Of a DNA stretch of 64,000 nt, positions 26,382 through 34,377 are shown in pieces. The stretch spans positions 1,395,001 to 1,459,000 of the forward strand of contig NZ_CP019952.1 in the NCBI RefSeq assembly GCF_002021815.1. Direction: 5' to 3'. Made by a program: the position numbers and the translations under genes. The number at the start of each line of letters is the position of its first letter. Positions within the stretch are counted from its first letter, which is position 1. Under the pieces are notes generated by a model. It saw nothing but the letters and a program-made list of their open reading frames with translations, ran no database searches and was not told where the DNA came from. The DNA comes from Pseudomonas parafulva (lineage in GTDB: Bacteria > Pseudomonadota > Gammaproteobacteria > Pseudomonadales > Pseudomonadaceae).

Positions 26382-27986
26382 ATGCCAGTTGATTCGATTC
26401 TTGTGGGGTGGGGTAATTGGCGCTCATACCAGGCAGGGGGCTCTGAGGTGAAAAAAATAAAAAATGATAAAGCGACTGGGGTCGGCTCTTCGTCTATGGC
26501 GCCGGAGGCGGTGTGCACAATGTTCACGAATGTATTGTGGATTAATACACTGTGGCTAACAGACGCTAATAATGATTTTCTGATTGAGTCGTTTGTTAAG
26601 ACTAGGCCGCCTGCTTTAATGGGGCGCGAGGGGGCAGAGGCGTTGCTGAGGAAGTTTTCCAAAATCGAAATTCTGTCATACGGTGACGTCAGTAACAAGT
26701 TGATTCTTCATTCATCCCAAGAATTCCTCATATTTACGAAGAGACTCTCCAACTTGGGCGCGGAACAGATCCTGCGCTTGACGGAGATCAACGGCCCCTG
26801 GGTGAGATTCTCGGTCACGTTACCAATGCGAGAGTGCTACCTGCGGTACCAGGCGCAAGGTCAAAGTATGCTGAGTTTCGAATGGACGGGTGGGGCCGAC
26901 TATGGCTCCTACGACACGAATGACTCAACTGTCGAGACTGCGGCGCCTCCCGAGTATATTGAATATTATGACCAGAGAAAGAAAATTGACATTGCGATCA
27001 TGCCGCGCCCTGAAAGTGCGAAGCTGCAAAATCTTTATATCTATATGATTCCAGACGAAAACCGGCGCGTCCGGCATTTCGGTTTTCTGGAGCGGCCCAT
27101 TGCCTATGAAAGTTTGGTAAGCGGGGTGCAGCAACCCATCGCGCCCGCAGCAGATGCAGCCTTGTTTGGCTATTTTCCAAAAGAAAATTTTCCAGAGGTG
27201 GGGGCAGGTAGAGCACCTGTGGACAGCGCATTCATTAGCGATTTGGTGACCCCACCGGGTTCGACTGAATTGGTTGGTGTAATGGATGCCGGGGGGTCGT
27301 TATTCGGCTACAGGAGGGTCTACAAGAAGTCGTTGAAGCCCGCTGAGTCGGCTACCCCAGCCGCGACGTACAAAATTTCACCGTACTCACAAGTTTTCCA
27401 TGCAGGGGATGCAAAGGAGCGGCTTGGTTTCGTCAGTCTACAAATGCCTGGTGTCAATTGGAGTGTGACGGGTGATGCAGGCGGTACCCTTGTCAAAGAG
27501 GGTAATGATCACTTCTACGTACCTGCCCTCAAGCCACCCGGTGTCGTCTTCAGTGCACCGGGAGAAACCTTGATCCCAGCCGCTACCAGGGCTAGTTTTC
27601 CCCGGGTGCCAGCACGTACAGATGTGCTGACGGCGGCGGGAGATGGGATGAGAGAGTCGGTATCTTTCGTCACGACATTCGTGTATCCGACGCATTTCAT
27701 CCGATTTACCCTTGCAGGCAATGCGTTGCAACTCAACTGCTGGTATTTCAACCTCGACATGGAAGAAACCGCAGTGCCGGCCGAGGATGTTGAGTGGCAC
27801 ATCCTTGCAGGCAACGGTGTGGTATCGGCGCAAGGTGTGTTTACGCCTGCGTCGACAGCGCCGAGCGGTGTCACGGTGGTGATGGCTCTGGATACGCGCA
27901 ATGTTGTTGAGTGGCGCTTCGCGGTGACAATCATTCCGTTGCCATTGCTGTCTGTGTACGACGCGTTGCGGCTACAGCAAGCGTGA
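26382..27986 (+). CDS. Island protein C, related to the C-terminus of TULIP-like protein A
   Basis: 534 residues if the ATG at 26382 is used; a GTG at 26448 after a GGGGG stretch is an alternative that gives 512. No signal peptide is seen. The last ~75 residues align with the end of TULIP-like protein A: NCWYFNLDMEETAVPAEDVEW against LPFYRLNLDMEKVKVPEPIEW, then GVFTPAS against QTYKPAP, and ITIIPLPLLSV against VILPLPFVPV. The N-terminal ~300 residues do not match by eye and may be a different domain. It stands alone at the distal end of the island, separated from its relatives by the fimbrial piece. Function unknown. Confidence 0.7.
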   Translation: MPVDSILVGWGNWRSYQAGGSEVKKIKNDKATGVGSSSMAPEAVCTMFTNVLWINTLWLTDANNDFLIESFVKTRPPALMGREGAEALLRKFSKIEILSYGDVSNKLILHSSQEFLIFTKRLSNLGAEQILRLTEINGPWVRFSVTLPMRECYLRYQAQGQSMLSFEWTGGADYGSYDTNDSTVETAAPPEYIEYYDQRKKIDIAIMPRPESAKLQNLYIYMIPDENRRVRHFGFLERPIAYESLVSGVQQPIAPAADAALFGYFPKENFPEVGAGRAPVDSAFISDLVTPPGSTELVGVMDAGGSLFGYRRVYKKSLKPAESATPAATYKISPYSQVFHAGDAKERLGFVSLQMPGVNWSVTGDAGGTLVKEGNDHFYVPALKPPGVVFSAPGETLIPAATRASFPRVPARTDVLTAAGDGMRESVSFVTTFVYPTHFIRFTLAGNALQLNCWYFNLDMEETAVPAEDVEWHILAGNGVVSAQGVFTPASTAPSGVTVVMALDTRNVVEWRFAVTIIPLPLLSVYDALRLQQA

Positions 27987-28025
27987 CCAGGGCTGCCCGA
28001 GGCGCATCGCCCCAAACGGATGGAG

Positions 28026-28433
28026 TCAGTGGGGAGGGCCGGGCTGCAGGCTCAGCACCTGTTTTTCCTGGTTCCAATCGAACGGTTCATCGTTCTGCTC
28101 GGCTTCGTAACGGCGCTCTTCAAGACGTTGATACAGGTCCAGTTCGTCATCGGGCATGAAATGCAAGCAGTCGCCGCCAAAGAACCACAATAGATCTCTG
28201 GGTACAAGATGAGCGATCTGCGGGTAACGCTGGATCACCTGGCAGATCAGGTCTTGCCCCAGGTATTGACTTTTCAGCGGGTTTTGCGGCAGCAGGGTCA
28301 GTAGTTCATCGAAGCGTTCGAGGAACAGGGCGTGGCTTTCCTCGGGTACCTGCTCGGCTTCGCCCAAGGCCACCAGGATAGTACGCAGGTGGTTAAGCAG
28401 TTGCAGGTTGTAATCCAGGTGGGAATTGGCCAT
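28026..28433 (-). CDS. PA2817-family conserved pseudomonad protein
   Basis: 135 residues from the ATG at 28433, with GAGG 8 nt upstream; upstream in-frame ATGs fall in the promoter region. It is a soluble acidic protein with no membrane segment and a Trp-rich middle (PRDLLWFFGGDCLHFMPDDE). From memory of the P. aeruginosa map, a gene of this type lies next to the fadE-like PA2815, as here, so I assign it to that conserved family, whose biochemical role is unknown. It marks the return to core genome after the island. It is 78 bp downstream of fadE on the same strand and may be cotranscribed. Confidence 0.7.
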   Translation of the reverse strand: MANSHLDYNLQLLNHLRTILVALGEAEQVPEESHALFLERFDELLTLLPQNPLKSQYLGQDLICQVIQRYPQIAHLVPRDLLWFFGGDCLHFMPDDELDLYQRLEERRYEAEQNDEPFDWNQEKQVLSLQPGPPH

Positions 28434-28511
28434 GGGGCGGTCCTCGGGGTGATTGAAACGAAGGCGGAGTATACGCCGGTTGGGGATGGGGAGGCAGAGC
28501 GCCCCCATCAA

Positions 28512-30959
28512 TCAACGCACCTTGCCAGGTACTGGCAGCAATTGCTCCTTGTCGAAGGCATCCACATCGATCACTGCCCGGCGTGCCTGTTCCGCTGCGT
28601 GCAGCCGTTGCCCTTCGTCAGGCTGCAGCACACCGCTTTCGATGGCCGCACCAATCACCGACTGCCCAGGTGCCGGCCGTACCTTGCCGTCCTTGATCCC
28701 CAGGTGCAGCGCCTTGTGCAGTGGCACTGCCTCATCAAGCAAGTCGCAAGCCCGTTGCAGTGCTGCCACTGGGTCACCGTCCGCCTGTGGCCGGAAGCAG
28801 CCCGCGAGCAGCTCTTCCAGCGCTGGGTCACCCTTGCTACGCCCAATCAGCGCCGCGACCTCGGCATCCAGTTCATCGCTCGGCCCGGTATGACGACGGC
28901 CGAAGGGGAACACCAGGACCCTTAGTGCACAGCCGACAAAGCGGTTGGGGAAGTTGTCGAGTAACCTATCCAGGGCCTTTTCCGCCTGCCCCATGCTTTC
29001 TTCCATGGCCCAGCGTAGCAATGGCTGCATCTGCTCGGGCGAGCCCAAGTCGTGATAACGCTTGAGCGCCGCACTGGACAAGTACAGATAACTCAGCACA
29101 TCGCCTAGCCGGGCACTCAGGCGCTCGCGGCGCTTGAGGGTGCCGCCCAGCAGCATCATCGACAGGTCCGCCAGCAATGCAAAGGCTGAGGCCTGGCGGT
29201 TCAGGGCGCGGAAGTAGCCTTGGCTGAGGGTATCGCCTGGTACGCTTTCCAGGCGGCCCAGTCCCAGATTGAACACCAGTGTGCTAGCCGCATTGCCGGC
29301 GGCGAACATGATGTGCTTCATCAACAGGTCATCGAACTCTCCTAGCGCCTGGTCGCGGTCCTCACGGTGGGCCAGAGCCATTTCCTTGAGTACGAACGGG
29401 TGGCAGCGAATGGCGCCCTGACCGAAGATCATCAGGTTGCGTGAGAGGATGTTGGCGCCCTCGACCGTGATGAAGATGGGTGCCCCTTGCCAGTTACGCC
29501 CCAGGTAGTTGTTCGGGCCCATGATGATGCCCTTACCGCCGTGCACATCCATGGCGTGCTGGATGCATTCGCGGCCGCGCTCGGTCAGGTGGTACTTGAG
29601 GATCGCCGACAGCACCGAGGGCTTCTCGCCCAGGTCTACCGCTTTGGCCGTCAGCAGGCGCGCGCTGTCCATCAGCCAGGCGTTGCCGCCGATGCGTGCC
29701 AGCGATTCCTGGATACCTTCGAATGCGGCCAGCGGCACGTTGAATTGCTCGCGGATGTTGGCGTACTGGCCGGTGACCAGGCTGGTGTACTTGGCGGCGC
29801 CGGTGCCCACGGCGGGCAGGGAGATGGAACGGCCTACCGACAGGCAGTTCATCAACATCATCCAGCCTTTGCCGAGCATGGCCTGGCCACCGATAAGGAA
29901 GCTCAGTGGCACGAACACGTCCTTGCCACTATTGGGGCCATTCATGAAGGCGGCGCCCAGCGGCAGGTGGCGTTTGCCGATGTCCACGCCGGGGGTGTCG
30001 GTAGGGATCAGCGCCAGGCTGATGCCCAGTTCTTCCTCCTCGCCCAACAGGTGGTCCGGGTCGTAGGCCTTGAATGCAAGGCCCAGCAGCGTGGCAACCG
30101 GGCCTAGGGTGATATAGCGCTTTTCCCAGTTCAGGCGCAGGCCGATGACTTCCTCGCCATGCCACTGGCCCTTGCACACCACGCCGGTGTCGGGCATGGC
30201 GCCGGCGTCTGAGCCGGCCAGAGGGCCGGTGAGTGCGAAGCAAGGAATGTCGTCGCCACGGGCCAGGCGTGGCAGGTAGTGGTCGCGTTGCTCATCGGTG
30301 CCGTAGTGCAACAGCAATTCGGCCGGGCCGAGCGAGTTGGGAACCATCACCGTGGAAGCCAGATCGCCGCTGCGGGTGGCCAGCTTCATCGCCACCTGGG
30401 AGTGTGCGTAAGCGGAAAAACCCTTGCCACCGTACTGCTTGGGGATGATCAGGGCAAAGAAGCCATTCTGTTTGATATGCGCCCAGGCCGCGGGTGGTAG
30501 GTCCATGTCCTGGCCGATCTGCCAGTCGCTGACCATGGCGCACAGTTGTTCGGTAGGGCCGTCAATGAAGGCCTGCTCTTCGTCGGTCAGCTTGGGTGCC
30601 GGGTAGGCCAGCAAGGTGCGCCAGTCGGGGCGGCCGCTGAACAGTTCGCCGTCCCACCATACGGTACCGGCGTCGATGGCTTCACGCTCGGTTTGCGACA
30701 TGGGCGGCAGGGTGCGCTGGAACCAGTTGAAAACCGGGCCGGTGAACACCTTGCGGCGCCAGTCGGGCAGCGCCAACAAGGCGCCTTTGAGTGCCAGCAC
30801 GAGCCAGATCAGTGCTAGCAGCCAGCCAGGAGCGCTGCTGAAAATGCCCATCAGCAGCACATAGGCGGCCATGATGCCGAGAATCTGCAAGGGTGCCAGG
30901 CGCCTGTGCGTGAGGTACGCCGCGCCTATCACCAGCACTACCAACCACAACAGCAACAT
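28512..30959 (-). CDS. fadE: FadE-type acyl-CoA dehydrogenase
   Basis: The ATG at 30959 gives 815 residues, the length of E. coli FadE (814). The first ~70 residues hold two or three membrane helices (LLLWLVVLVIGAAYL, ILGIMAAYVLLMGIF, LLALIWLVLALKGAL), as in FadE, tethering the enzyme to the inner membrane. The dehydrogenase body follows: QYGGKGFSAYAHS, PCFALTGPLAGSDAG in the acyl-CoA/FAD region, and the helical part with HAMDVHGGKGIIMGPNNYLG. A FadE-specific C-terminal domain (DUF1974) fills the last ~270 residues. It catalyses the first step of fatty acid beta-oxidation, forming trans-2-enoyl-CoA. The upstream intergenic region carries a REP pair and separates it from the divergent GST gene. 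Confidence 0.93.
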   Translation of the reverse strand: MLLLWLVVLVIGAAYLTHRRLAPLQILGIMAAYVLLMGIFSSAPGWLLALIWLVLALKGALLALPDWRRKVFTGPVFNWFQRTLPPMSQTEREAIDAGTVWWDGELFSGRPDWRTLLAYPAPKLTDEEQAFIDGPTEQLCAMVSDWQIGQDMDLPPAAWAHIKQNGFFALIIPKQYGGKGFSAYAHSQVAMKLATRSGDLASTVMVPNSLGPAELLLHYGTDEQRDHYLPRLARGDDIPCFALTGPLAGSDAGAMPDTGVVCKGQWHGEEVIGLRLNWEKRYITLGPVATLLGLAFKAYDPDHLLGEEEELGISLALIPTDTPGVDIGKRHLPLGAAFMNGPNSGKDVFVPLSFLIGGQAMLGKGWMMLMNCLSVGRSISLPAVGTGAAKYTSLVTGQYANIREQFNVPLAAFEGIQESLARIGGNAWLMDSARLLTAKAVDLGEKPSVLSAILKYHLTERGRECIQHAMDVHGGKGIIMGPNNYLGRNWQGAPIFITVEGANILSRNLMIFGQGAIRCHPFVLKEMALAHREDRDQALGEFDDLLMKHIMFAAGNAASTLVFNLGLGRLESVPGDTLSQGYFRALNRQASAFALLADLSMMLLGGTLKRRERLSARLGDVLSYLYLSSAALKRYHDLGSPEQMQPLLRWAMEESMGQAEKALDRLLDNFPNRFVGCALRVLVFPFGRRHTGPSDELDAEVAALIGRSKGDPALEELLAGCFRPQADGDPVAALQRACDLLDEAVPLHKALHLGIKDGKVRPAPGQSVIGAAIESGVLQPDEGQRLHAAEQARRAVIDVDAFDKEQLLPVPGKVR

Positions 30960-31078
30960 AATCGGTCCTCCTTGGAACCAGGGGGCTTGAGCCGTTCCGG
31001 ACAGCTTAGACGCAACGCCGGGAAAGGCAGGGTCAGAACAGTGACAGGGTGTGGCGGTGGGAGTTTCAGTCCGGTGAT

Positions 31079-31191
31079 TGCCTGTACTGGCCCTTTCGCG
31101 GGCAAACCCGCTTCTACAGGGGGCACCGTCCCCAGATAAGGCGCGATTCTTGTAGGAGTGGGCTTGCCTGCGAAAGGGCTGGTACAGGCAA
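31079..31191. repeat. Inverted pair of P. putida-type REP sequences
   Basis: Two ~35-bp palindromic units of the putida REP type face each other: one around 31086-31120 (CCCTTTCGCGGGCAAACCCGC) and its inverted partner around 31152-31185 (GTGGGCTTGCCTGCGAAAGG). The outer ends TTGCCTGTACTGG and its near-complement also pair, so the whole 113 bp can fold as one cruciform. It stands in the divergent fadE/GST spacer. Confidence 0.8.
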
Positions 31192-31241
31192 CAAACCTCT
31201 GGAGTAGACTGTGCAACATCCGCATTCATAAGGACGTTGCC

Positions 31242-31865
31242 ATGCTGAAGATCTGGGGCCGCAAGAACTCGAGCAATGTGCGCAAAGCGCTGTGGATCGC
31301 CCAGGAACTGGGCCTGGACTTCGAATCGATCGACGCCGGCGGCGCCTTCGGCGTGGTCAACGAGCCGCACTACCGCGCCCGCAATCCCAATGGCCTGGTA
31401 CCCATGCTTGAAGACGGTGACCTGACCCTGTGGGAGTCCAACACCATCGTCCGCTACCTGTGCGCCGAATATGGCACCGAGCAAGGTTGGTACCTGGAAG
31501 ACCCGCGCCAACGCGCTTTGGCCGACAAATGGATGGACTGGGCCACTTCATCCTTCGCCGCACCCTTCCGCCCGCTGTTCTGGGGCCTGCTGCGCACCCC
31601 CGAAGACCAGCGCGACTGGGTGGCGATCAACGCTGCGCACAAGCAGTGCGCCCAGTTGCTGGCCATTGCCGACGAAACCTTGGCCACACAGCCCTATCTT
31701 TCCGGTGACCAGATCGGCATGGGCGACATCCCACTGGGTAGCTTCGTCTATGCCTGGTTCGAAATGCCCATCAAGCGCCCGGCCATGCACCACCTGGAAG
31801 CCTGGTACGAACGCCTCAAGGCCCGCCCGGCCTACCAGGCTGCAGTAATGACTGCGCTGACCTGA
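31242..31865 (+). CDS. Glutathione S-transferase family protein
   Basis: 207 residues from the ATG at 31242 (AAGGA at 8 nt). The N-terminal thioredoxin-like domain begins KIWGRKNSSNVRKALWIAQE with the Ser-Ser-Asn of the glutathione site. It continues with NPNGLVPMLEDGDLTLWESN, whose cis-Pro and Glu-Ser motif binds the glutathione peptide. The C-terminal helical domain spans about residues 85-207, with FEMPIKRPAMHHLEAWYERL near its end. It would be a cytosolic glutathione-dependent transferase or peroxidase; the substrate is unknown. It is divergent from fadE and followed 145 bp later by the ABC transporter genes. Confidence 0.9.
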   Translation: MLKIWGRKNSSNVRKALWIAQELGLDFESIDAGGAFGVVNEPHYRARNPNGLVPMLEDGDLTLWESNTIVRYLCAEYGTEQGWYLEDPRQRALADKWMDWATSSFAAPFRPLFWGLLRTPEDQRDWVAINAAHKQCAQLLAIADETLATQPYLSGDQIGMGDIPLGSFVYAWFEMPIKRPAMHHLEAWYERLKARPAYQAAVMTALT

Positions 31866-32010
31866 TCGAACACTACGGCTGTTTCGATAGTCACTATCAA
31901 TACACATGACTGTACTTGTGCGGCCGCGCCTTGCACCATTGGCCGCACTCACTGCGCCAGTGACCTTATCTGGCGTGTCCTGCACCTTATTTTTCGGTAA
32001 GTGACCCGCT

Positions 32011-32943
32011 ATGAGTTCTGCCCTGTCCATTCGACAGCTGACCAAAACCTACGGCAACGGCTTTCAGGCCCTCAAAGGCATCGACCTTGATGTCGCCGAA
32101 GGGGACTTCTTCGCCTTGCTCGGCCCCAACGGCGCCGGCAAATCCACCACCATCGGCATCCTCTCCACCTTGGTGAATAAAACCAGCGGCACGGTCAATG
32201 TGTTCGGCCACGACCTCGACCGCGAGCCCTCGGCGCTGAAGCGTTGCTTGGGCGTGGTGCCACAGGAGTTCAATTTCAACCAGTTCGAGAAGTGCTTCGA
32301 CATCGTCGTGACCCAGGCTGGCTACTATGGCATCCCGCCAAAGATCGCCAAGGCGCGTGCCGAGCAGTACTTGACCCAACTGGGCCTGTGGGATAAGCGC
32401 GACGTGCCATCGCGTTCGCTGTCCGGCGGCATGAAGCGCCGGCTGATGATTGCCCGTGCGCTGATCCACGAGCCGCGTTTGCTGATTCTCGACGAGCCGA
32501 CCGCCGGCGTGGACATCGAGCTGCGCCGTTCGATGTGGAGCTTCCTCACCGAGCTGAACCAGAAAGGCATCACCATCATCCTCACCACCCATTACCTGGA
32601 AGAGGCTGAGCAGCTGTGCCGTAATATCGGCATCATCGACCACGGCACCATCGTCGAGAACACCAGCATGCGCCAACTGCTGGGCAAGCTGCATGTCGAA
32701 ACCTTTGTCCTCGACATCAAGCAGGGCCTGGCCACGGCGCCGGTGTTGCAGGGTTACCCGTGCCGGCTGCTGACCCCGCACACCCTGGAAGTACAGGTAG
32801 AGAAAGACATCGGCATCACCGCCCTGTTCGGCCAGTTGGCCCTGCAGAACATCGACGTGCAAAGCCTGCGCAACAAGACCAACCGACTCGAGGAGCTGTT
32901 CGTGGCCCTGGTGGAAAAAAACCTTTCGAAGGTGGCCGTATGA
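32011..32943 (+). CDS. ABC transporter ATP-binding protein (YadG-like)
   Basis: 310 residues. Walker A GPNGAGKST, the Q loop VVPQEFNFN, signature LSGGMKRRL, Walker B LLILDEPTAGVD and the H-loop ILTTHYLEEAEQLC are all present, so the ATPase should be active. Length and the C-terminal ~90 residues resemble E. coli YadG. Its stop codon overlaps the start of the permease gene (ATGA), so the two subunits are translationally coupled and form one ABC-2 type transporter. The substrate is unknown; drug, polysaccharide or lipid export is typical of the class. Confidence 0.93.
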   Translation: MSSALSIRQLTKTYGNGFQALKGIDLDVAEGDFFALLGPNGAGKSTTIGILSTLVNKTSGTVNVFGHDLDREPSALKRCLGVVPQEFNFNQFEKCFDIVVTQAGYYGIPPKIAKARAEQYLTQLGLWDKRDVPSRSLSGGMKRRLMIARALIHEPRLLILDEPTAGVDIELRRSMWSFLTELNQKGITIILTTHYLEEAEQLCRNIGIIDHGTIVENTSMRQLLGKLHVETFVLDIKQGLATAPVLQGYPCRLLTPHTLEVQVEKDIGITALFGQLALQNIDVQSLRNKTNRLEELFVALVEKNLSKVAV

Positions 32944-33719
32944 GCGTGGAGCTGCGTACCAACTGGGTCGCCCTGAACACCATCGTCTATCGCGAAGTGC
33001 GGCGCTTCCTGCGCATCTGGCCGCAGACCCTGTTGCCACCGGCAATCACCATGGTTCTGTATTTCGTCATTTTCGGCAACCTGATTGGCCGGCAGATTGG
33101 CGACATGGGCGGGTTCACCTACATGCAGTACATCGTGCCGGGGCTGATCATGATGTCGGTGATCACCAACTCCTATGGCAATGTGGTATCGAGCTTCTTC
33201 GGTAGCAAGTTCCAGCGCTCGATCGAAGAGCTGATGGTCTCGCCGGTATCGCCGCACACCATCCTGGTAGGTTATGTCCTAGGCGGCGTGCTGCGTGGCT
33301 TGGCGGTAGGGGTGATCGTCACCATCCTGTCGATGTTCTTCACCGACCTGCAAGTGCATCACCTGGGTGTGACTGTGGCAGTGGTACTGTTGACGGCGAC
33401 CATCTTCTCCTTGCTGGGGTTCGTCAACGCGGTGTTCGCTCGCAATTTCGACGACATTTCGATCATCCCGACGTTCGTACTGACTCCGCTGACCTACCTG
33501 GGCGGCGTGTTCTACTCGATCACCCTGCTGCCACCGTTCTGGCAGACCGTATCGCTGGCCAACCCTGTGCTGCACATGGTCAATTCCTTCCGCTACGGCA
33601 TTTTAGGGGTGTCGGACATCAGCATCGGCACGGCGATCACGTTCATGTTGGTGGCCACTGCCGTGCTCTACCTGTTGTGCGTGCGGCTGCTGGTCAGCGG
33701 CCGGGGGATGCGTGCCTGA
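32940..33719 (+). CDS. ABC-2 type permease (YadH-like)
   Basis: 259 residues; ATG overlaps the ATPase stop codon. Six predicted membrane helices occur in the ABC-2 arrangement (for example LLPPAITMVLYFVIFG, YIVPGLIMMSVI, VLGGVLRGLAVGVIVTIL, TVAVVLLTATIFSLLG, TFVLTPLTYLGGVFYSITLL, AITFMLVATAVLYLL). The ABC-2 signature region RSIEELMVSPVSP, which contacts the ATPase, is present. It forms the membrane channel with the upstream ATPase. Its last 117 bp are covered on the opposite strand by the end of the DUF2062 gene. Confidence 0.92.
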   Translation: MSVELRTNWVALNTIVYREVRRFLRIWPQTLLPPAITMVLYFVIFGNLIGRQIGDMGGFTYMQYIVPGLIMMSVITNSYGNVVSSFFGSKFQRSIEELMVSPVSPHTILVGYVLGGVLRGLAVGVIVTILSMFFTDLQVHHLGVTVAVVLLTATIFSLLGFVNAVFARNFDDISIIPTFVLTPLTYLGGVFYSITLLPPFWQTVSLANPVLHMVNSFRYGILGVSDISIGTAITFMLVATAVLYLLCVRLLVSGRGMRA

Positions 33720-34235
33720 AACCTTGCACCGGCATTGGCGACGACGCCACTGCCGGCCTACCCACCAGCGCCAGTACATCAGCGTACTGAAATAGCCGAG
33801 CATACCCAGCAGTACGGCGCACACGATTGAACCGAGCAGGAAGGGTTGCCAGACCGTCGACAGTTGGTCAGTGATCCACTGGAAGGTCAACGTGTCGGGC
33901 AGTGCGCGTGGTGGTACCTGCATTAGCCAGGCACCGACCATGTAGGTAACGAAGAACACCGGCGGCATGGTCAGCGGGTTGGTCAGCCACACCAGGCTGA
34001 CGGCGATCGGCAGATTGCCTCGCAGCGGGATGGCCAATGCAGCGGCAAGCAGCATCTGTGCGGGCATCGGGATCAATGCGGCGAACAGGCCGACGCCCAT
34101 GGCTCGCGCTACCGAATGACGGTTCAGGTGCCACAGGTTAGGGTCATGCAGCAACTTGCCGAAAAAGCGTAAGGACTTGTGTTCCCGAATACTGCTCGGG
34201 TCCGGCATGAGGCGTTTGAATAGTCGGCGCGGCAT
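33603..34235 (-). CDS. DUF2062 membrane protein
   Basis: 210 residues from the ATG at 34235. The DUF2062 core spans ~residues 10-160: an Arg/Lys-rich start, HLNRHSVARAMGVGLFAALI, LRGNLPIAVSLVWLTNPLTM, PVFFVTYMVGAWL and a final helix LLGSIVCAVLLGMLGYF. Asn-Pro in WLTNPLTMPP is characteristic of the domain. The family is inner-membrane and of unknown function. The last ~45 residues are hydrophilic, His/Arg/Asp-rich and lie antisense to the permease gene, so they look like a frame extended by chance into the neighbour. It converges with the ABC operon. Confidence 0.85.
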   Translation of the reverse strand: MPRRLFKRLMPDPSSIREHKSLRFFGKLLHDPNLWHLNRHSVARAMGVGLFAALIPMPAQMLLAAALAIPLRGNLPIAVSLVWLTNPLTMPPVFFVTYMVGAWLMQVPPRALPDTLTFQWITDQLSTVWQPFLLGSIVCAVLLGMLGYFSTLMYWRWWVGRQWRRRQCRCKVSGTHPPAADQQPHAQQVEHGSGHQHERDRRADADVRHP

Positions 34236-34377
34236 GGGGGCTCCCGGGGCGTTGACCGGGGCAGTATGCCCTGATTCCCATTCAGCCTCGTTCAGAGTTT
34301 GTGACAATTGTTGAGCAAGCAGTGCCGGCAAGTGGGCTATGCCTCAGAGGTTGATTCAGCTTCTGGAGCTCTACCTC

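Noticed and set aside
27950..28030. Second tRNA-Gly 3' end marking the far island junction
   Set aside because: No copy of the GTTCGAGTCTCGTTTCCCGC segment is present near 28 kb.
31987..33045. 352-residue minus-strand ORF over the ABC ATPase gene
   Set aside because: Shadow of a gene with all ABC motifs.
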